64,000 nt of DNA from Halioglobus sp. (GCA_020443425.1 JAGRIE010000008.1:62001-126000), one strand, 5' to 3'; shown: positions 34,994-44,645, counted from the first letter of the stretch. Translations and numbers: made by a program. Notes: generated by a model not told the origin, from the sequence alone.

Positions 34994-35500
34994 ATGTCCG
35001 CGTTCAGTCGTGCAGAGATGGAAGAGATGATGAACCGCTGGCTGGCGGTCAATCACAAGGCAGAGCAGGAGGGCAACTGGCGTCATCTGGCTGACTTTTA
35101 TACCGAGGATTGCCTGTACGGCTGGGATACACCCAATGGCAAGTATGAATTCAGGGGGCGTGAGACTATCCGCGAGACCTGTGTCGGGGCTGCCATGGAT
35201 CCCTACAGGGGTTGGACCTATCCGTATGACAAGATGGTGATCGACGAGACACGCGGTACGGCGATGGCGACATGGTGGCAGACCCCGCCGGGCGCGCCGG
35301 TGCGGGAGGATGGTTCCCCCATGCGGGTGATCGGCGCATCCTATTTCAAGTATGGCGGCAACTACCAGTGGAGTGAGCAGTTGGACTTGTACGACTACGC
35401 CACTATTACCAACCTGATAAAGGAGTGCGTGGAGAAGGGCATTCTCAAGGAGATGCCGGTGATGTCCAGCCAGCAGGTCGCAGACGGGGACAAACAATGA
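34994..35500 (+). CDS. SnoaL/NTF2-like protein
   Basis: A 168-aa protein of the nuclear transport factor 2-like fold: an N-terminal helix pair (EEMMNRWLAVNHKAEQEG), NWRHLADFYTEDCLYGW, and a beta-sheet cavity later. Members of this fold include ketosteroid isomerases, SnoaL cyclases and non-catalytic binding proteins. The ketosteroid-isomerase Tyr/Asp pair cannot be assigned with confidence. The ATG at 34994 follows AGAGGG. Its stop codon overlaps the CYP51 start (ATGA), so the two are translationally coupled, which suggests that it acts on the P450 substrate or product. Confidence 0.8.
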   Translation: MSAFSRAEMEEMMNRWLAVNHKAEQEGNWRHLADFYTEDCLYGWDTPNGKYEFRGRETIRETCVGAAMDPYRGWTYPYDKMVIDETRGTAMATWWQTPPGAPVREDGSPMRVIGASYFKYGGNYQWSEQLDLYDYATITNLIKECVEKGILKEMPVMSSQQVADGDKQ

Positions 35501-36843
35501 GTGAAAGCGCTGCAGCTGTCCTGAAACTACCGCCCAGGGTCAGTGGTGAAAAGCCCGGTGTCGGGCACATGGAGGAGTTCGGCGAGAATTTCGCGCGTTT
35601 CCTGATGCGCTGTAATGCGGAGTGTGGCGAGCTTGCAGAGTTCAATATGGGCGGGCAACAGACGGTGTTGATGAGTGGGCCAGAGGCGCAGGAGGCTTTC
35701 CTGAAAACACTGGACGGCAAGCTCAGTCGCGCCGCGGCCTACCAGGCCACTGTGCCGGTATTCGGCAGGGGCGTGATTTTTGATGCGCCGCCGGAGAAAA
35801 TGAAAACGCAGCTGAAGATCCAGGTGGACGCGCTGCGCTACCAGAACATGAAGCACTACTCGACGATTATTTCCCAGGAGGTCGAGGACTGGGTGGCAGA
35901 CTGGGGCGACGAGGGCGAACTCGACTTTCTCGACGAGTTCCTGCGCCTGACCCTGCATACCGCCACCCACTGCCTGTTGGGGGCGGATTTCCGCTACCAG
36001 CTGACAGAGGAGTTCCGGGAGCTGTATCACGCGCTGGAAAAGGGCCTGCAGGCGATTGCGTTTGTCGATCCCTATATGCAGCAGCCCATTTTTGAAGCGC
36101 GCGACAAGGCCCGCGAGCGACTGCAGGAACTGATCGGAGGCATTATTGCACAGCGGCGCGCCCAAAGCGGGGTCGAGTACGGAGACGCGCTGGAAACGTT
36201 CATGGCGGGTACCTATGCCGACGGCAGTCACCTGACTGATAACGAAATCACCGGGCTGGTTATTGCGACCATGTTCGCGGGTCACCACACCAGCTCCGGC
36301 ACGGCGACCTGGACGCTGACGGAACTTGCGCGACAGAAGCCCTATGCCGAAGAAGTGCGGCAGGAATTGCAGGCGCTGTTCGGTGACGGCGCTCCCATCA
36401 CATTTGAATCACTGCGTGAAATCCCGCGTCTGGAAAGGTTTATCGAAGAGGTGCTGCGATTGCATCCGCCCCTGATCCTGCTGATGCGGCGTGTCATCGA
36501 GGATATCGACTACAAGGGCACCCTGATTGAAGCCGGGAAAACCGTGGCCATCTCCACCTACGGGTCCCACCGCAATACCGACTACTTCCCCGACCCGGAG
36601 CGGTTTGACCCGCACCGTCCGAAGCCGGACACACTGTATGCCTACATACCGTTCGGCGGTGGGCCGCACAAGTGTGCCGGCAACGCGTTTGCGATGATGC
36701 AACTGAAGGCAATTTTCGCAGCACTGCTGCCGCGCTATGAATTCGAGCTGGTCGATCCGGATGACAGGTATCAGGATGATTTTTCGGCAATGGTATTGAA
36801 ACCCAGCGGGCCGTGCCGCCTGCGCTACCGTAAGCGATCCTGA
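35497..36843 (+). CDS. CYP51-family cytochrome P450
   Basis: A 448-aa P450 that closely resembles bacterial CYP51 (sterol 14alpha-demethylase family). The B-C substrate region PVFGRGVIFDAPPE matches the CYP51 signature, the I-helix is FAGHHTSSGTATWTL, the K-helix ERFIEEVLRLHPPLILLMRR, and the heme loop IPFGGGPHKCAG with Cys393. The C-terminus (MMQLKAIFAALLPRYEFEL) also follows mycobacterial CYP51. As in Mycobacterium, a [3Fe-4S] ferredoxin gene lies directly downstream. There are no sterol-biosynthesis genes here, and the surrounding genes look catabolic, so the substrate may be an imported steroid or other cyclic isoprenoid. Its start overlaps the SnoaL-like stop. Confidence 0.9.
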   Translation: MSESAAAVLKLPPRVSGEKPGVGHMEEFGENFARFLMRCNAECGELAEFNMGGQQTVLMSGPEAQEAFLKTLDGKLSRAAAYQATVPVFGRGVIFDAPPEKMKTQLKIQVDALRYQNMKHYSTIISQEVEDWVADWGDEGELDFLDEFLRLTLHTATHCLLGADFRYQLTEEFRELYHALEKGLQAIAFVDPYMQQPIFEARDKARERLQELIGGIIAQRRAQSGVEYGDALETFMAGTYADGSHLTDNEITGLVIATMFAGHHTSSGTATWTLTELARQKPYAEEVRQELQALFGDGAPITFESLREIPRLERFIEEVLRLHPPLILLMRRVIEDIDYKGTLIEAGKTVAISTYGSHRNTDYFPDPERFDPHRPKPDTLYAYIPFGGGPHKCAGNAFAMMQLKAIFAALLPRYEFELVDPDDRYQDDFSAMVLKPSGPCRLRYRKRS

Positions 36844-36859
36844 GGCGGGGACAGTGGCG

Positions 36860-37066
36860 ATGAAAGTGATTGTTGACCTGGCGCTCTGCCAGGGGCATAG
36901 CGTCTGTCTCGGCGAGGCGCCCGAGGTGTTCGATGTTGTCGAGCAGGACGACGGCTATCCGCAGGTCAAAGTGCTGCTGGAGAACCCGCCCCAGACGTTG
37001 CGCGACAAAGTCATGAAGGCGGCGCGCTACTGTCCCAATAATGTCATCACTGTCGTGGACGAGTAG
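36860..37066 (+). CDS. [3Fe-4S]-type P450 ferredoxin
   Basis: A 68-aa ferredoxin with the ligand pattern C10-QG-H13-SV-C16 and C58-P. His replaces the fourth Cys, as in mycobacterial and streptomycete ferredoxins that serve P450s (the one beside CYP51 in Mycobacterium has CQGHAMC). It should pass electrons to the CYP51-family enzyme encoded 16 bp upstream, and possibly to the P450 at 25349. The ATG at 36860 is spaced 9 bp from GCGGGG; a GTG at 36854 is also in frame but too close to that site. No ferredoxin reductase is in the window. Confidence 0.9.
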   Translation: MKVIVDLALCQGHSVCLGEAPEVFDVVEQDDGYPQVKVLLENPPQTLRDKVMKAARYCPNNVITVVDE

Positions 37067-37077
37067 GGAATGCGGGC

Positions 37078-38097
37078 TTGAAAGTACTGATCACAGGTGG
37101 AACCGGCTTTGTGGGCTCGCACGTCTGCCGCCAGTTGCTGTCGGCGGGCCACACAGTGCGTTTGCTGGTGCGCAGTGCGGCCAGGGCAGCCAGTTACTAC
37201 CGGGATCTGGGCGAGGGCAGCCCGGAATTTGTCATCGGCGACGTCACTGACATTGATTCGGTTCGCGCGAGCCTGCAGGACTGCGACGCCGTGGTTCACG
37301 CAGCGGCTGCCACGCCGATGCAGGCAGGCTCCGTCGAGCAGTTGTTTGCCGTGAATGTCGGCGGCGTCAGGCATGTCGTCGGCACGGCTCTGGAATTGGG
37401 AATACAGCGCATTGTCTGTATCTCCAGTATCACCGCGATCTTCAATCCCGACCCGGCCCGCGTCACCGCGGATGCCCCACTGGTAAAATCAAGGCTGCCC
37501 TACGGCCAGAGTAAAGTCGAGGCGGAGCGCTATCTGCGTGAACTGCAACAGCAGCAGGCCCCGGTCTCCATTGTGTATCCGGGCGGCGTCATCGGGCCCG
37601 ATGATCCGGGCTTCTCTGATTCATTCAAGGCCCTGAAGCACCGCATGGAGAACGGCTTCCGCATCTTTGGCGATGGCGGTATCCAGTATGTGGATGTGCG
37701 TGACCTCGCGGCGCTGGTCTGCTCGCTGGTGCTCACTGGGGGCAGCGGCAGGTTCCTGGTGCCGGGTGTGTACAGCACATGGACGGCACTGGCAGATACC
37801 ATCGAGTCCGTCTCGGGCTGCCGCTTGCAGCGCATCCCCGCCCAGGGCTGGAAGCTGCGCCTTGTGGGTCGCCTGACCGATATTGTGAGGTTGTTCAAGT
37901 CGGTCGACAGCCCGATCTCGGCTGAGACCATGCGCTATGCCACACTGTGGCCGAACATCCGCAATTCGCCAGCGCTGGCCGAGCGCGGGTTGGCGCTGCG
38001 CAGCAGCCGCGAGACATTTTCCGACGCGATAGCATGGATGGTGAAGGCCGGCCATATCGCGCCCTCGCTGTGCCCGGGTATCACTGTCCATGAATGA
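37078..38097 (+). CDS. Extended SDR, NAD-dependent epimerase/3beta-HSD-like
   Basis: A 339-aa protein with the Rossmann motif GGTGFVG at residues 7-13, DVTD after the third strand, and the active-site pair YGQSK, plus SSITAIF. This is the extended short-chain dehydrogenase layout shared by sugar epimerases and 3beta-hydroxysteroid dehydrogenases. In a P450-ferredoxin-hydratase operon a hydroxysteroid or alcohol dehydrogenase is more likely than a sugar epimerase, but that is inference. The start is TTG 37078, since the frame begins directly with the conserved KVLITGG strand; GGGA upstream serves as ribosome binding site. It follows the ferredoxin by 11 bp and overlaps the MaoC-like gene by 8 bp. 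Confidence 0.85.
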   Translation: MKVLITGGTGFVGSHVCRQLLSAGHTVRLLVRSAARAASYYRDLGEGSPEFVIGDVTDIDSVRASLQDCDAVVHAAAATPMQAGSVEQLFAVNVGGVRHVVGTALELGIQRIVCISSITAIFNPDPARVTADAPLVKSRLPYGQSKVEAERYLRELQQQQAPVSIVYPGGVIGPDDPGFSDSFKALKHRMENGFRIFGDGGIQYVDVRDLAALVCSLVLTGGSGRFLVPGVYSTWTALADTIESVSGCRLQRIPAQGWKLRLVGRLTDIVRLFKSVDSPISAETMRYATLWPNIRNSPALAERGLALRSSRETFSDAIAWMVKAGHIAPSLCPGITVHE

Positions 38098-38578
38098 ATC
38101 ATCGTCAGGACTGCAGGGTAGACCCTTTTACTTCGATGATCATGAGGTGGGCGCCGAGCACGCGGCAGGTTCCTATGCCGTGACGGCGCAGCAGATCATT
38201 GAGTTCGCCCGGCAGTGGGACCCCCAGCCCTGGCACATCGACGAGGTGGCGGCCAAAGCGTCGCACTTCGGTGGCCTGACGGCCTGTTCAGCACACATTT
38301 TTTCGATTTTCTGTATCACCAGCCAGCGCTGGCAAAGTGGTGTGGTACAGCAGGCTGTCGCCGGCCTGGGCTTTGATGAAATGCGTATGCACAAGCCGGT
38401 CTACGCGGGCGATACCCTGCGCTGCTTCTCGATGGTTGATACCGCCAGGCTGTCGCGCAGCCGGCCGGGTTGCGGCGTCGTGATCTACCACACCTACCTG
38501 GTGAACCAACACGACGAGCGTGTATTCAGTATCAAGGCGTCCACGTTGATGGCGAGGGACCCCGCGAGGTCCGGTTGA
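38090..38578 (+). CDS. MaoC-like hydratase/dehydratase
   Basis: A 162-aa single hot-dog-fold protein. It shows the MaoC hydratase features: an early strand RPFYFDDHEVGAEH, then VTAQQIIEFARQWDPQPWHID with the conserved Asp-His pair, and GGLTACSAH. Such enzymes hydrate (R)- or steroid-type enoyl-CoA esters; MaoC-like hydratases act in cholesterol side-chain degradation. Its ATG lies inside the end of the SDR gene, so the operon continues through it. It is the last enzyme of the tightly packed group before the TonB receptor. CoA-ligases and thiolases expected to work with it are not in the window. Confidence 0.85.
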   Translation: MNESSSGLQGRPFYFDDHEVGAEHAAGSYAVTAQQIIEFARQWDPQPWHIDEVAAKASHFGGLTACSAHIFSIFCITSQRWQSGVVQQAVAGLGFDEMRMHKPVYAGDTLRCFSMVDTARLSRSRPGCGVVIYHTYLVNQHDERVFSIKASTLMARDPARSG

Positions 38579-38649
38579 TCGGTGCCGGTTGCCGGCAGGT
38601 ATGGGCAGAGTGCCGGCAGAAATAAGAATAACAGTGAAGGTGTGAACTG

Positions 38650-40953
38650 ATGATGAAACGACTTCGTCCGCATCGCAGGTTGATCACAGCGGCGGCAGTA
38701 GTTCTTGGTCACGCTGGCGGCGCGCTGGCAGCTCCCGCGTTGGAAGAGATCCTGGTCACTGCGGAAAAGCGTGTCGAGTCGCTGCAGGATGTGCCGATCT
38801 CTATCGTCGCCTTCAACCAGGAAAAGCTGGAAAACCTCGGCATCTCGGATATCAAGGATCTGGCGGCCCAGGTGCCCAATGTGCAGATTGGTGAGTTCAC
38901 CGGCTCGGCGACCACGGTGCGCCTGTTCATTCGCGGGGTCGGCCAGGGTGATGTGCAGGTGACGCAGGATCCATCAGTGGCGCTGTACATGGACGGTGTC
39001 TATATCGGCTCCTCTGTCGGCACCGCGTTCGAGACTGCTGACTTGCAGCGCATCGAGGTATTGCGCGGCCCCCAGGGCACACTGTACGGGCGCAACGCCA
39101 CCGGCGGGGCCATCAACATTATCACGCGCGAGGCTGACCCCGGCGCACTGCGGGTCAAGCAGAGCTTCAACGTCGGGAACCTCGACCTGTTTCGATCCAC
39201 CAGCCTCGTCAACGTGCCGATACGGGATGTCGCTGCCGTGAAACTCGCCTACACCACCTACAATCGCGACGGCTGGGTGGACAATCTGGGCAACGGGGAG
39301 GATTTCGGCAAGGAGGATCGCGAGACGTTCACCGGCGATTTTCACTGGGATATCGGCGACTCGCAGGAGCTTAACTATCAGTACGGGCAGAGTGCTATCA
39401 AGGATACCTCGCGTCTGTCCCAGACGCTGGGCTTCGACCCCGATGCCCCTGTGGCCTACGTGATCCGATACCAGAATCCCGCCGTCGACGCCAACGGCAT
39501 TCCGGTGGAAGCCACCTCGGATCGGCTGGAGCACGCGACGTCTTTCGACGAGCAGCAGCAGGGTGATGTCCAGATTCACGCGCATACCCTGAACTATGCG
39601 TGGGAGGCCAGCGATACGCTGACCATCAAATCCATCACCGGTTATCGCGACGTCAATGCCTTTACCCAGAATTCCCAGGTGCCCTCCGCTTCACTGCTGG
39701 GCCAGTACTCCATCACCAATGGCCTGATGCGCACATCCTTCAACCAGTTCACGCAGGAGTTGCAACTGATCGGGGACGCGGATGCGCTCAGTTGGGTAGG
39801 CGGCCTGTTTTATTATGAGGATGAATCCGAAGAGCACAATGACGGCAACAGCAACGGCTCCGAAGCGATCCCGCCGGGGCAGCTTGTGGATTACACCTCG
39901 ACAAAGAACCGGTCGCTGGCGGCCTACGGCCAGTTGACCTGGACGCCGCCACAGTTGGGAGACAGCTGGCATTTCACAGTCGGGGCGCGCTACTCCGATG
40001 ATCACCGCAAGGCGTACCGCGATAATAACAGGGTGTCCTATGGCTTTGCCGGTACCCCTGTCAGTATTCCCGCGTTTCAGGCGAACTACGACAAGAGCTT
40101 CTCCAAGTTCAATCCGGCGTTCACTGTGGACTATGACCTCGATCCGTTCTCCAATGTCTACGCAAAGGTCGTTACCGCGTACAAGTCCGGTGGTACAAGC
40201 CAGCGCTCGACCAATGTGGTGAACTTCGAGCAGGGCTTTGACGCGGAGGAGCTCACCTCCTACGAAGTGGGCTACAAAGGGGATATGGCGGATAGCCGGG
40301 TGCGCCTCAATGCTGCGGTTTTCTACATGGATTACGGTGACTACCAGCAGAGCGTACCGACCGGGAACAACCCCGGCGAGCGCGATTTCGTGAATATCGA
40401 CAATGCCGATATCAAGGGGCTGGAGCTGGAACTCACGGCAGCGTTCACCGAGCAGCTGACGGGCAATATCAGCTATGGCTACCTGAACTCCAGTTTCGGT
40501 CCGGAGGCAATCACCTACCTCGGTCTCGATGCGAGTGCGCCCGGCGGGCTGTCAGCCAGAACTGACCGGTTGACAGACGACCTGGCGCTTGCGCCCAAAC
40601 ACAGCGCCACCGTTTCACTGGATTACAGTCGTCAGGTGTCATTCGGCCTGCTCACCGCCAATATCAATGCCCAGTATCAAAGCAAGGCAAATTCGGGTGT
40701 GGTCGAGCCCTCCGGGACGCTCGACAAACGGACGTTGCTCGGTGCGACACTGAGTCTTTCGGAGATACGGCCAGGCGGTGACTACGGTGCCTTGAAAGTG
40801 CTGTTATGGGGCAAAAACCTGACCGACGAGGAATACTTTGTGGGCAATATCCGCCAGACGGCCTTCGACGATCTCGGTTTTGTCGACGGCGTTGCAACAT
40901 TCGGTGACCCCCGTACCTATGGTATTACCCTGGAGTACGAGTTCCTGCGCTAG
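38650..40953 (+). CDS. TonB-dependent receptor (catabolic cluster)
   Basis: A 767-aa outer-membrane receptor with a signal peptide ending GALAAP and plug start LEEILVTAEKRVESLQDVPISI. Plug motifs are RGVGQGDVQ, LRGPQGTLYGRNATGGAIN and a barrel ending LEYEFLR. It follows the CYP51-ferredoxin-SDR-MaoC operon by 71 bp on the same strand, so it is a good candidate for importing the substrate of these enzymes. In this family there is no reliable way to read the ligand from sequence. It is about 50 residues shorter than the receptor at 18258-20711 and belongs to the same broad subfamily. Confidence 0.9.
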   Translation: MMKRLRPHRRLITAAAVVLGHAGGALAAPALEEILVTAEKRVESLQDVPISIVAFNQEKLENLGISDIKDLAAQVPNVQIGEFTGSATTVRLFIRGVGQGDVQVTQDPSVALYMDGVYIGSSVGTAFETADLQRIEVLRGPQGTLYGRNATGGAINIITREADPGALRVKQSFNVGNLDLFRSTSLVNVPIRDVAAVKLAYTTYNRDGWVDNLGNGEDFGKEDRETFTGDFHWDIGDSQELNYQYGQSAIKDTSRLSQTLGFDPDAPVAYVIRYQNPAVDANGIPVEATSDRLEHATSFDEQQQGDVQIHAHTLNYAWEASDTLTIKSITGYRDVNAFTQNSQVPSASLLGQYSITNGLMRTSFNQFTQELQLIGDADALSWVGGLFYYEDESEEHNDGNSNGSEAIPPGQLVDYTSTKNRSLAAYGQLTWTPPQLGDSWHFTVGARYSDDHRKAYRDNNRVSYGFAGTPVSIPAFQANYDKSFSKFNPAFTVDYDLDPFSNVYAKVVTAYKSGGTSQRSTNVVNFEQGFDAEELTSYEVGYKGDMADSRVRLNAAVFYMDYGDYQQSVPTGNNPGERDFVNIDNADIKGLELELTAAFTEQLTGNISYGYLNSSFGPEAITYLGLDASAPGGLSARTDRLTDDLALAPKHSATVSLDYSRQVSFGLLTANINAQYQSKANSGVVEPSGTLDKRTLLGATLSLSEIRPGGDYGALKVLLWGKNLTDEEYFVGNIRQTAFDDLGFVDGVATFGDPRTYGITLEYEFLR

Positions 40954-41203
40954 GCAGCAGGTGCCGTGTGGGTGCTGCGTCGGGCTGTTTTGCTGTTGCC
41001 GTGGTGGGGGCGCTCCCGCAGTGGATCAGCCGGGCTCGACAAAACATCGAAAAAAACGAACATTTAGTCACATAAATTCGTATTGTCAGGGTGTGTTCAG
41101 CGACTATCCTAGCCCCCTTTCACTGATCACGGGGAAATTGCATGTCGCGCACCGCTCTGGACCACGCTGGCAGGTTGTCTATCGCAGGCTGGAGGGGGTT
41201 GTG

Positions 41204-42361
41204 ATGGCCCGGCTGGGTATCGTCGGCAGTGGGCAGCTCGCGCTGTATCTCACTGAGGCCGCACATACGCTGGGCGTTGAGGTCGCGGTACTGTCGCAAC
41301 CCGGTGATGCGCCCGCCCTGGCGATCGCAGACCGGGCATTTGTCGCAGCGGCGGACGATGTGGCGGTAGCCGAGGAGTTCCTGGCCAGTTGCGATGTGGT
41401 GACCTTTGACAAAGAGGATATCCCTGAAGCGGTGCTGGGTAAAATCCTCGAAAGCGAGCAGCGGGGAGACTGTGTGGTGCGCCCCGGTGTGGCCGTGCTG
41501 CGATTGCTGAAGGACAAGGCATGCCAGAAACAATGGCTGGTGAACAATGGATTGCCGACACTGCCCTACAGGGTGTTGACCGGGGCTGTGGACTCGGTGG
41601 ACAGCCTGACGCGGGAGTTTGGTGACGCGGTGGTGCAAAAATCGCGATCGGGTGGCTATGACGGGCGTGGCGTGCAAATACTCGCGCCCCTTGAGACTGC
41701 CGGGCAACTGTGGGATACCGGCAGCATAGTTGAGCCCTATCTCCCGGGTGCTCACGAAGTCGCCGTGATTGTGGGCCGCGCAGCCAGCGGTGCCATGGAA
41801 GTGTTCCCCCCTGTGAGTATGGAGTTTGATTCCAGCCTCAATGCGGTCCATACCGTGGTCATGCCTGCGATCCTGGCGCCGGAACTCTGTTCGCAAGCAC
41901 AGGCGCTGGCCCGCACCGCGATAGAGAAACTGGACGGTGTCGGGGTGTTTGCTGTCGAGATGTTTGTCACCGCCGCAGGTGAACTGTTGATCAACGAGAT
42001 TTCGCCGCGCGTGCACAACTCGGGGCATATCACGCTGGACGCATGCAATGTGTCGCAGTTTGAACAGCATGTGCGCGCAGTAGTCGGGCTGCCACTGGTG
42101 CCTGTCTGTCTCGAACAGCCGGGTGTGATGCTCAACATTCTCGAGGAGGCGGAAACCCCTTTGCGCTATCCCGCCGCACCGGTGGTCAAGGCCCTGCCTG
42201 ATTCTGGCGCAAAGGCCTACTGGTATGGTAAAACGCCCGGACGACCGGGGCGGAAGATGGGGCATATCAACGCCGTTGGCCCGACGCTCGCAGAAGCCAC
42301 GGAGCATGCGCGCGCGGCGCTGGTCCGGCTTGGCAATAACGATATGGGAGCAGCGGCATGA
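41204..42361 (+). CDS. purK: N5-carboxyaminoimidazole ribonucleotide synthase
   Basis: A 385-aa ATP-grasp enzyme that makes N5-CAIR from AIR, ATP and bicarbonate in purine synthesis. The start is ATG 41204 after a GGAGGGGG ribosome binding site; the frame upstream to 40838 is not coding. Family features are [50 protein letters not shown], the ATP-grasp [18 protein letters not shown] and the C-terminal [11 protein letters not shown]. It differs from typical PurK in having D-K-E-D where T-x-E-x is usual. Its stop codon overlaps the purE start (ATGA). The gene order purK-purE is the reverse of E. coli. Confidence 0.93.
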   Translation: MARLGIVGSGQLALYLTEAAHTLGVEVAVLSQPGDAPALAIADRAFVAAADDVAVAEEFLASCDVVTFDKEDIPEAVLGKILESEQRGDCVVRPGVAVLRLLKDKACQKQWLVNNGLPTLPYRVLTGAVDSVDSLTREFGDAVVQKSRSGGYDGRGVQILAPLETAGQLWDTGSIVEPYLPGAHEVAVIVGRAASGAMEVFPPVSMEFDSSLNAVHTVVMPAILAPELCSQAQALARTAIEKLDGVGVFAVEMFVTAAGELLINEISPRVHNSGHITLDACNVSQFEQHVRAVVGLPLVPVCLEQPGVMLNILEEAETPLRYPAAPVVKALPDSGAKAYWYGKTPGRPGRKMGHINAVGPTLAEATEHARAALVRLGNNDMGAAA

Positions 42362-42867
42362 CAGCGATGGTCGGCATAATCATGGGCAGCGATTCCGACC
42401 TGCAGGTTATGCGGGCGGCCGCTGAGCGGCTGCAGGCGTTTGGCGTTCCTTACGAGATCGATATCGTCAGCGCCCACCGCACCCCGGACAAGTTACATGA
42501 CTACGCCAGGACCGCCGAGCAGCGGGGCCTGAAAGTCATCATTGCCGGCGCGGGCGGCGCTGCTCACCTGCCCGGAATGGTGGCGGCGCTCAGTGTACTC
42601 CCGGTCATCGGTGTTCCCATCAGTGCGACCAAACTGGAGGGCATGGACGCGCTGCTGTCTATCGTGCAGATGCCAGCCGGCGTGCCGGTGGCTACCGTGG
42701 CTATCGACAACGCGGCAAACGCCGCCATCCTGGCGGTACAGATGATTGCGACCGGTGATCCCGGCCTGCGTGAACGCCTGCATGTATTCAAGACGGAAAT
42801 GGGCGACGCGGTGTTGGAAAAAGCGTCGAAATTGCGCGGCGTGACGTCCGGGGACTCAGACCAGTAG
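42358..42867 (+). CDS. purE: N5-carboxyaminoimidazole ribonucleotide mutase
   Basis: A 169-aa class I PurE that converts N5-CAIR to CAIR. The conserved [26 protein letters not shown] with the catalytic His, [13 protein letters not shown] and [30 protein letters not shown] are all present. It overlaps purK by 4 bp and forms a two-gene operon with it. Its 3' end overlaps the convergent NhaR-like regulator gene by 12 bp. Confidence 0.95.
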   Translation: MTAMVGIIMGSDSDLQVMRAAAERLQAFGVPYEIDIVSAHRTPDKLHDYARTAEQRGLKVIIAGAGGAAHLPGMVAALSVLPVIGVPISATKLEGMDALLSIVQMPAGVPVATVAIDNAANAAILAVQMIATGDPGLRERLHVFKTEMGDAVLEKASKLRGVTSGDSDQ

Positions 42868-43782
42868 CTGTCTGCGCGCGGCCTCGATAATGCGAAGTGC
42901 CGCCGGGTGTTTCAGTTTGCGCTCTGGCGAGATCGCAAAATAGGTCTCCTCCACCCCGCTGGCCCGCCCGATGTAGCGCGCGTGATACATCTGCTCCACC
43001 TCCTCGCTGATTGCGGCGGGGGAGGGGAACAGGCCGTTCCCCGATTCGCCAAACGCCTTCATCAGTGCGCTGTCCTCGAATTCCGCCACCAGTCTGGGCG
43101 ACACCTCGTGCTGTTCAAACCAGTCCTCCAGCGGGCGCCGGATAGGATTGTCCTTGGTCGGCAGCAGGATGGGGGCCTCATCCAGGGACGCCGGGAAATT
43201 GCGCTCGTACTGTCGCGTGGCGCCGCGGCGGCCGAAAATCGCGATCTCGCTGGAACCCAGCGCATGACTGAAAGCCTTCACTGACAGACCGGAGGGTACA
43301 GGGCGATCCGACAGGATCAGGTCGAGCTGGTGCACGGCCAGCTCGCCCAGCAGGCGCTGCAGTCCTCCCTCACGGCAGACCAGCCTGACCGGCAGCTCGG
43401 CATGGAAAACAGGCTGCAGTATACGCGAGGCAATCAGCTTGGGAATGGAGCTGACGACGCCCACTGACAGCAGCGCCGGCGCCACCATCTGCCCCGTTTT
43501 GACACGTGAAGCCAGCTCCGCGCCGAGCGAGAATATCTCGTCCGCATACTCGTAGACCATGCGCCCGGTTGCCGTCATGGCGAGACCGCGACCGGCCCGC
43601 TGAAACAGCGGTTCACCCACGGCCACCTCGAGCAGCTTCAACTGCCCGCTGATGGTCTGCGGCGTCAGGTGCAGGACCTGCGAGGCCCTGGCGATACTGC
43701 CCTCGCGGGCAACCGTCCAGAAATACTGCAGGTGATTGTAATTGAGGTGTCGCACCGTGCTCTCAGCGCCACCGCCGCCCAT
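42856..43782 (-). CDS. LysR family regulator, NhaR-like
   Basis: A 308-aa LysR-type activator. The N-terminal winged helix ([32 protein letters not shown]) and the later segment [19 protein letters not shown] are very close to the NhaR subgroup. NhaR controls Na+/H+ antiporters and biofilm genes in enterics, but no antiporter is nearby. Here the gene is last in an apparent operon amidohydrolase-SDR-LysR on the minus strand (20 bp after the SDR), so it may regulate that operon instead. The start at 43782 gives an extra N-terminal MGGGGAES not typical of the family; a GTG nine codons in is possible. Confidence 0.88.
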   Translation of the reverse strand: MGGGGAESTVRHLNYNHLQYFWTVAREGSIARASQVLHLTPQTISGQLKLLEVAVGEPLFQRAGRGLAMTATGRMVYEYADEIFSLGAELASRVKTGQMVAPALLSVGVVSSIPKLIASRILQPVFHAELPVRLVCREGGLQRLLGELAVHQLDLILSDRPVPSGLSVKAFSHALGSSEIAIFGRRGATRQYERNFPASLDEAPILLPTKDNPIRRPLEDWFEQHEVSPRLVAEFEDSALMKAFGESGNGLFPSPAAISEEVEQMYHARYIGRASGVEETYFAISPERKLKHPAALRIIEAARRQLLV

Positions 43783-43802
43783 GGCCCCGCGCTTTCATCG
43801 CT

Positions 43803-44588
43803 TCACATCGCCGCGAAGAAAGCCGGGATATTGGGCTGGTTGTTGCTGCTGCCCAGCCCGCCGTCGATCACAATCTCGGTGCCGGTGATGTAGCTCGCCG
43901 CCGGGGAGAGCAGAAAAACGACGAGCTGCGCCACGTCCTCGGGGGTGCCGGCGCGCTGCAGTGGAACGCGTCCCAACCAGTCGTCCAGCAGGCCGTCAAT
44001 CATTCCTGTGCCGGCTGTCAGTGGCGTGGCGATATAGCCGGGGCAGACCGCCGTGGCGCGAATGCCCTCGGCCGCGTGGTCGAGACCGATGGTGCGCGTC
44101 AGGTTGATGACGCCGGCCTTGGCCGCATTGTAGGCGGCAAAACCGTAATCCGCGCGCACGCCGCTGAGGGATGCGATATTGACGATGCTGCCGCCACCGC
44201 GCCTGCGCAGAAGCGGAATGGCTGCCCGGCAGGCGTGGAATACGCCGGTCAGGTCGATATTGATGACACTGTGCCACTCCTCGACAGGCATATCTGCCAC
44301 AGTGCCGAGGCTGCCGATGCCAGCGCTGTTCACGGCGCCATCCAGCCCCCCGAAGGCTGTCTCCGCCAGCTCGCAGGCCGCCTCCAGTTGTTCGAGCCGG
44401 GTCACGTCGGTGTGCAGATAGCGCAACTGTGTCGGGAACCGGGCTGCCAGCGCCCCGCCCACCTCATCGTTGAGGTCGGCAATCACGGCCGTGCCCTGAT
44501 GCGTTGCGATGTACTCCACCACGGCTGCGCCGATACCGGAGGCGCCGCCAGTGACGAGATAGGTTTTACCGGTGAAATCAATGTCCAT
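43803..44588 (-). CDS. SDR family oxidoreductase
   Basis: A 261-aa classical short-chain dehydrogenase. Cofactor motif TGGASGIG (about residues 13-20), NSAG after the fourth strand, catalytic Ser in SIVNIASLSG and Y-x3-K in YNAAKAG, and CPGYIATPL after it. A C-terminal GTEIVIDGG completes the family pattern. Asp following the second strand (IADLND) suggests NAD(H) preference. It lies 57 bp downstream of the amidohydrolase and 20 bp upstream of the LysR gene, so it is in that operon. Likely a hydroxysteroid- or alcohol-type dehydrogenase; the substrate is unknown. Confidence 0.9.
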   Translation of the reverse strand: MDIDFTGKTYLVTGGASGIGAAVVEYIATHQGTAVIADLNDEVGGALAARFPTQLRYLHTDVTRLEQLEAACELAETAFGGLDGAVNSAGIGSLGTVADMPVEEWHSVINIDLTGVFHACRAAIPLLRRRGGGSIVNIASLSGVRADYGFAAYNAAKAGVINLTRTIGLDHAAEGIRATAVCPGYIATPLTAGTGMIDGLLDDWLGRVPLQRAGTPEDVAQLVVFLLSPAASYITGTEIVIDGGLGSSNNQPNIPAFFAAM

Positions 44589-44645
44589 AATGCGCGCATG
44601 CCCCCTCGGCCTGGTGCTGTTGCTGTGGTCCCGGATGTGTGCTGC

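Noticed and set aside
41055-41090. AAAACGAACATTTA resembling the Bacillus PurR box before purK
   Set aside because: The PurBox is a Gram-positive feature; here it is probably chance in an AT-rich stretch. It also forms only an imperfect inverted repeat.
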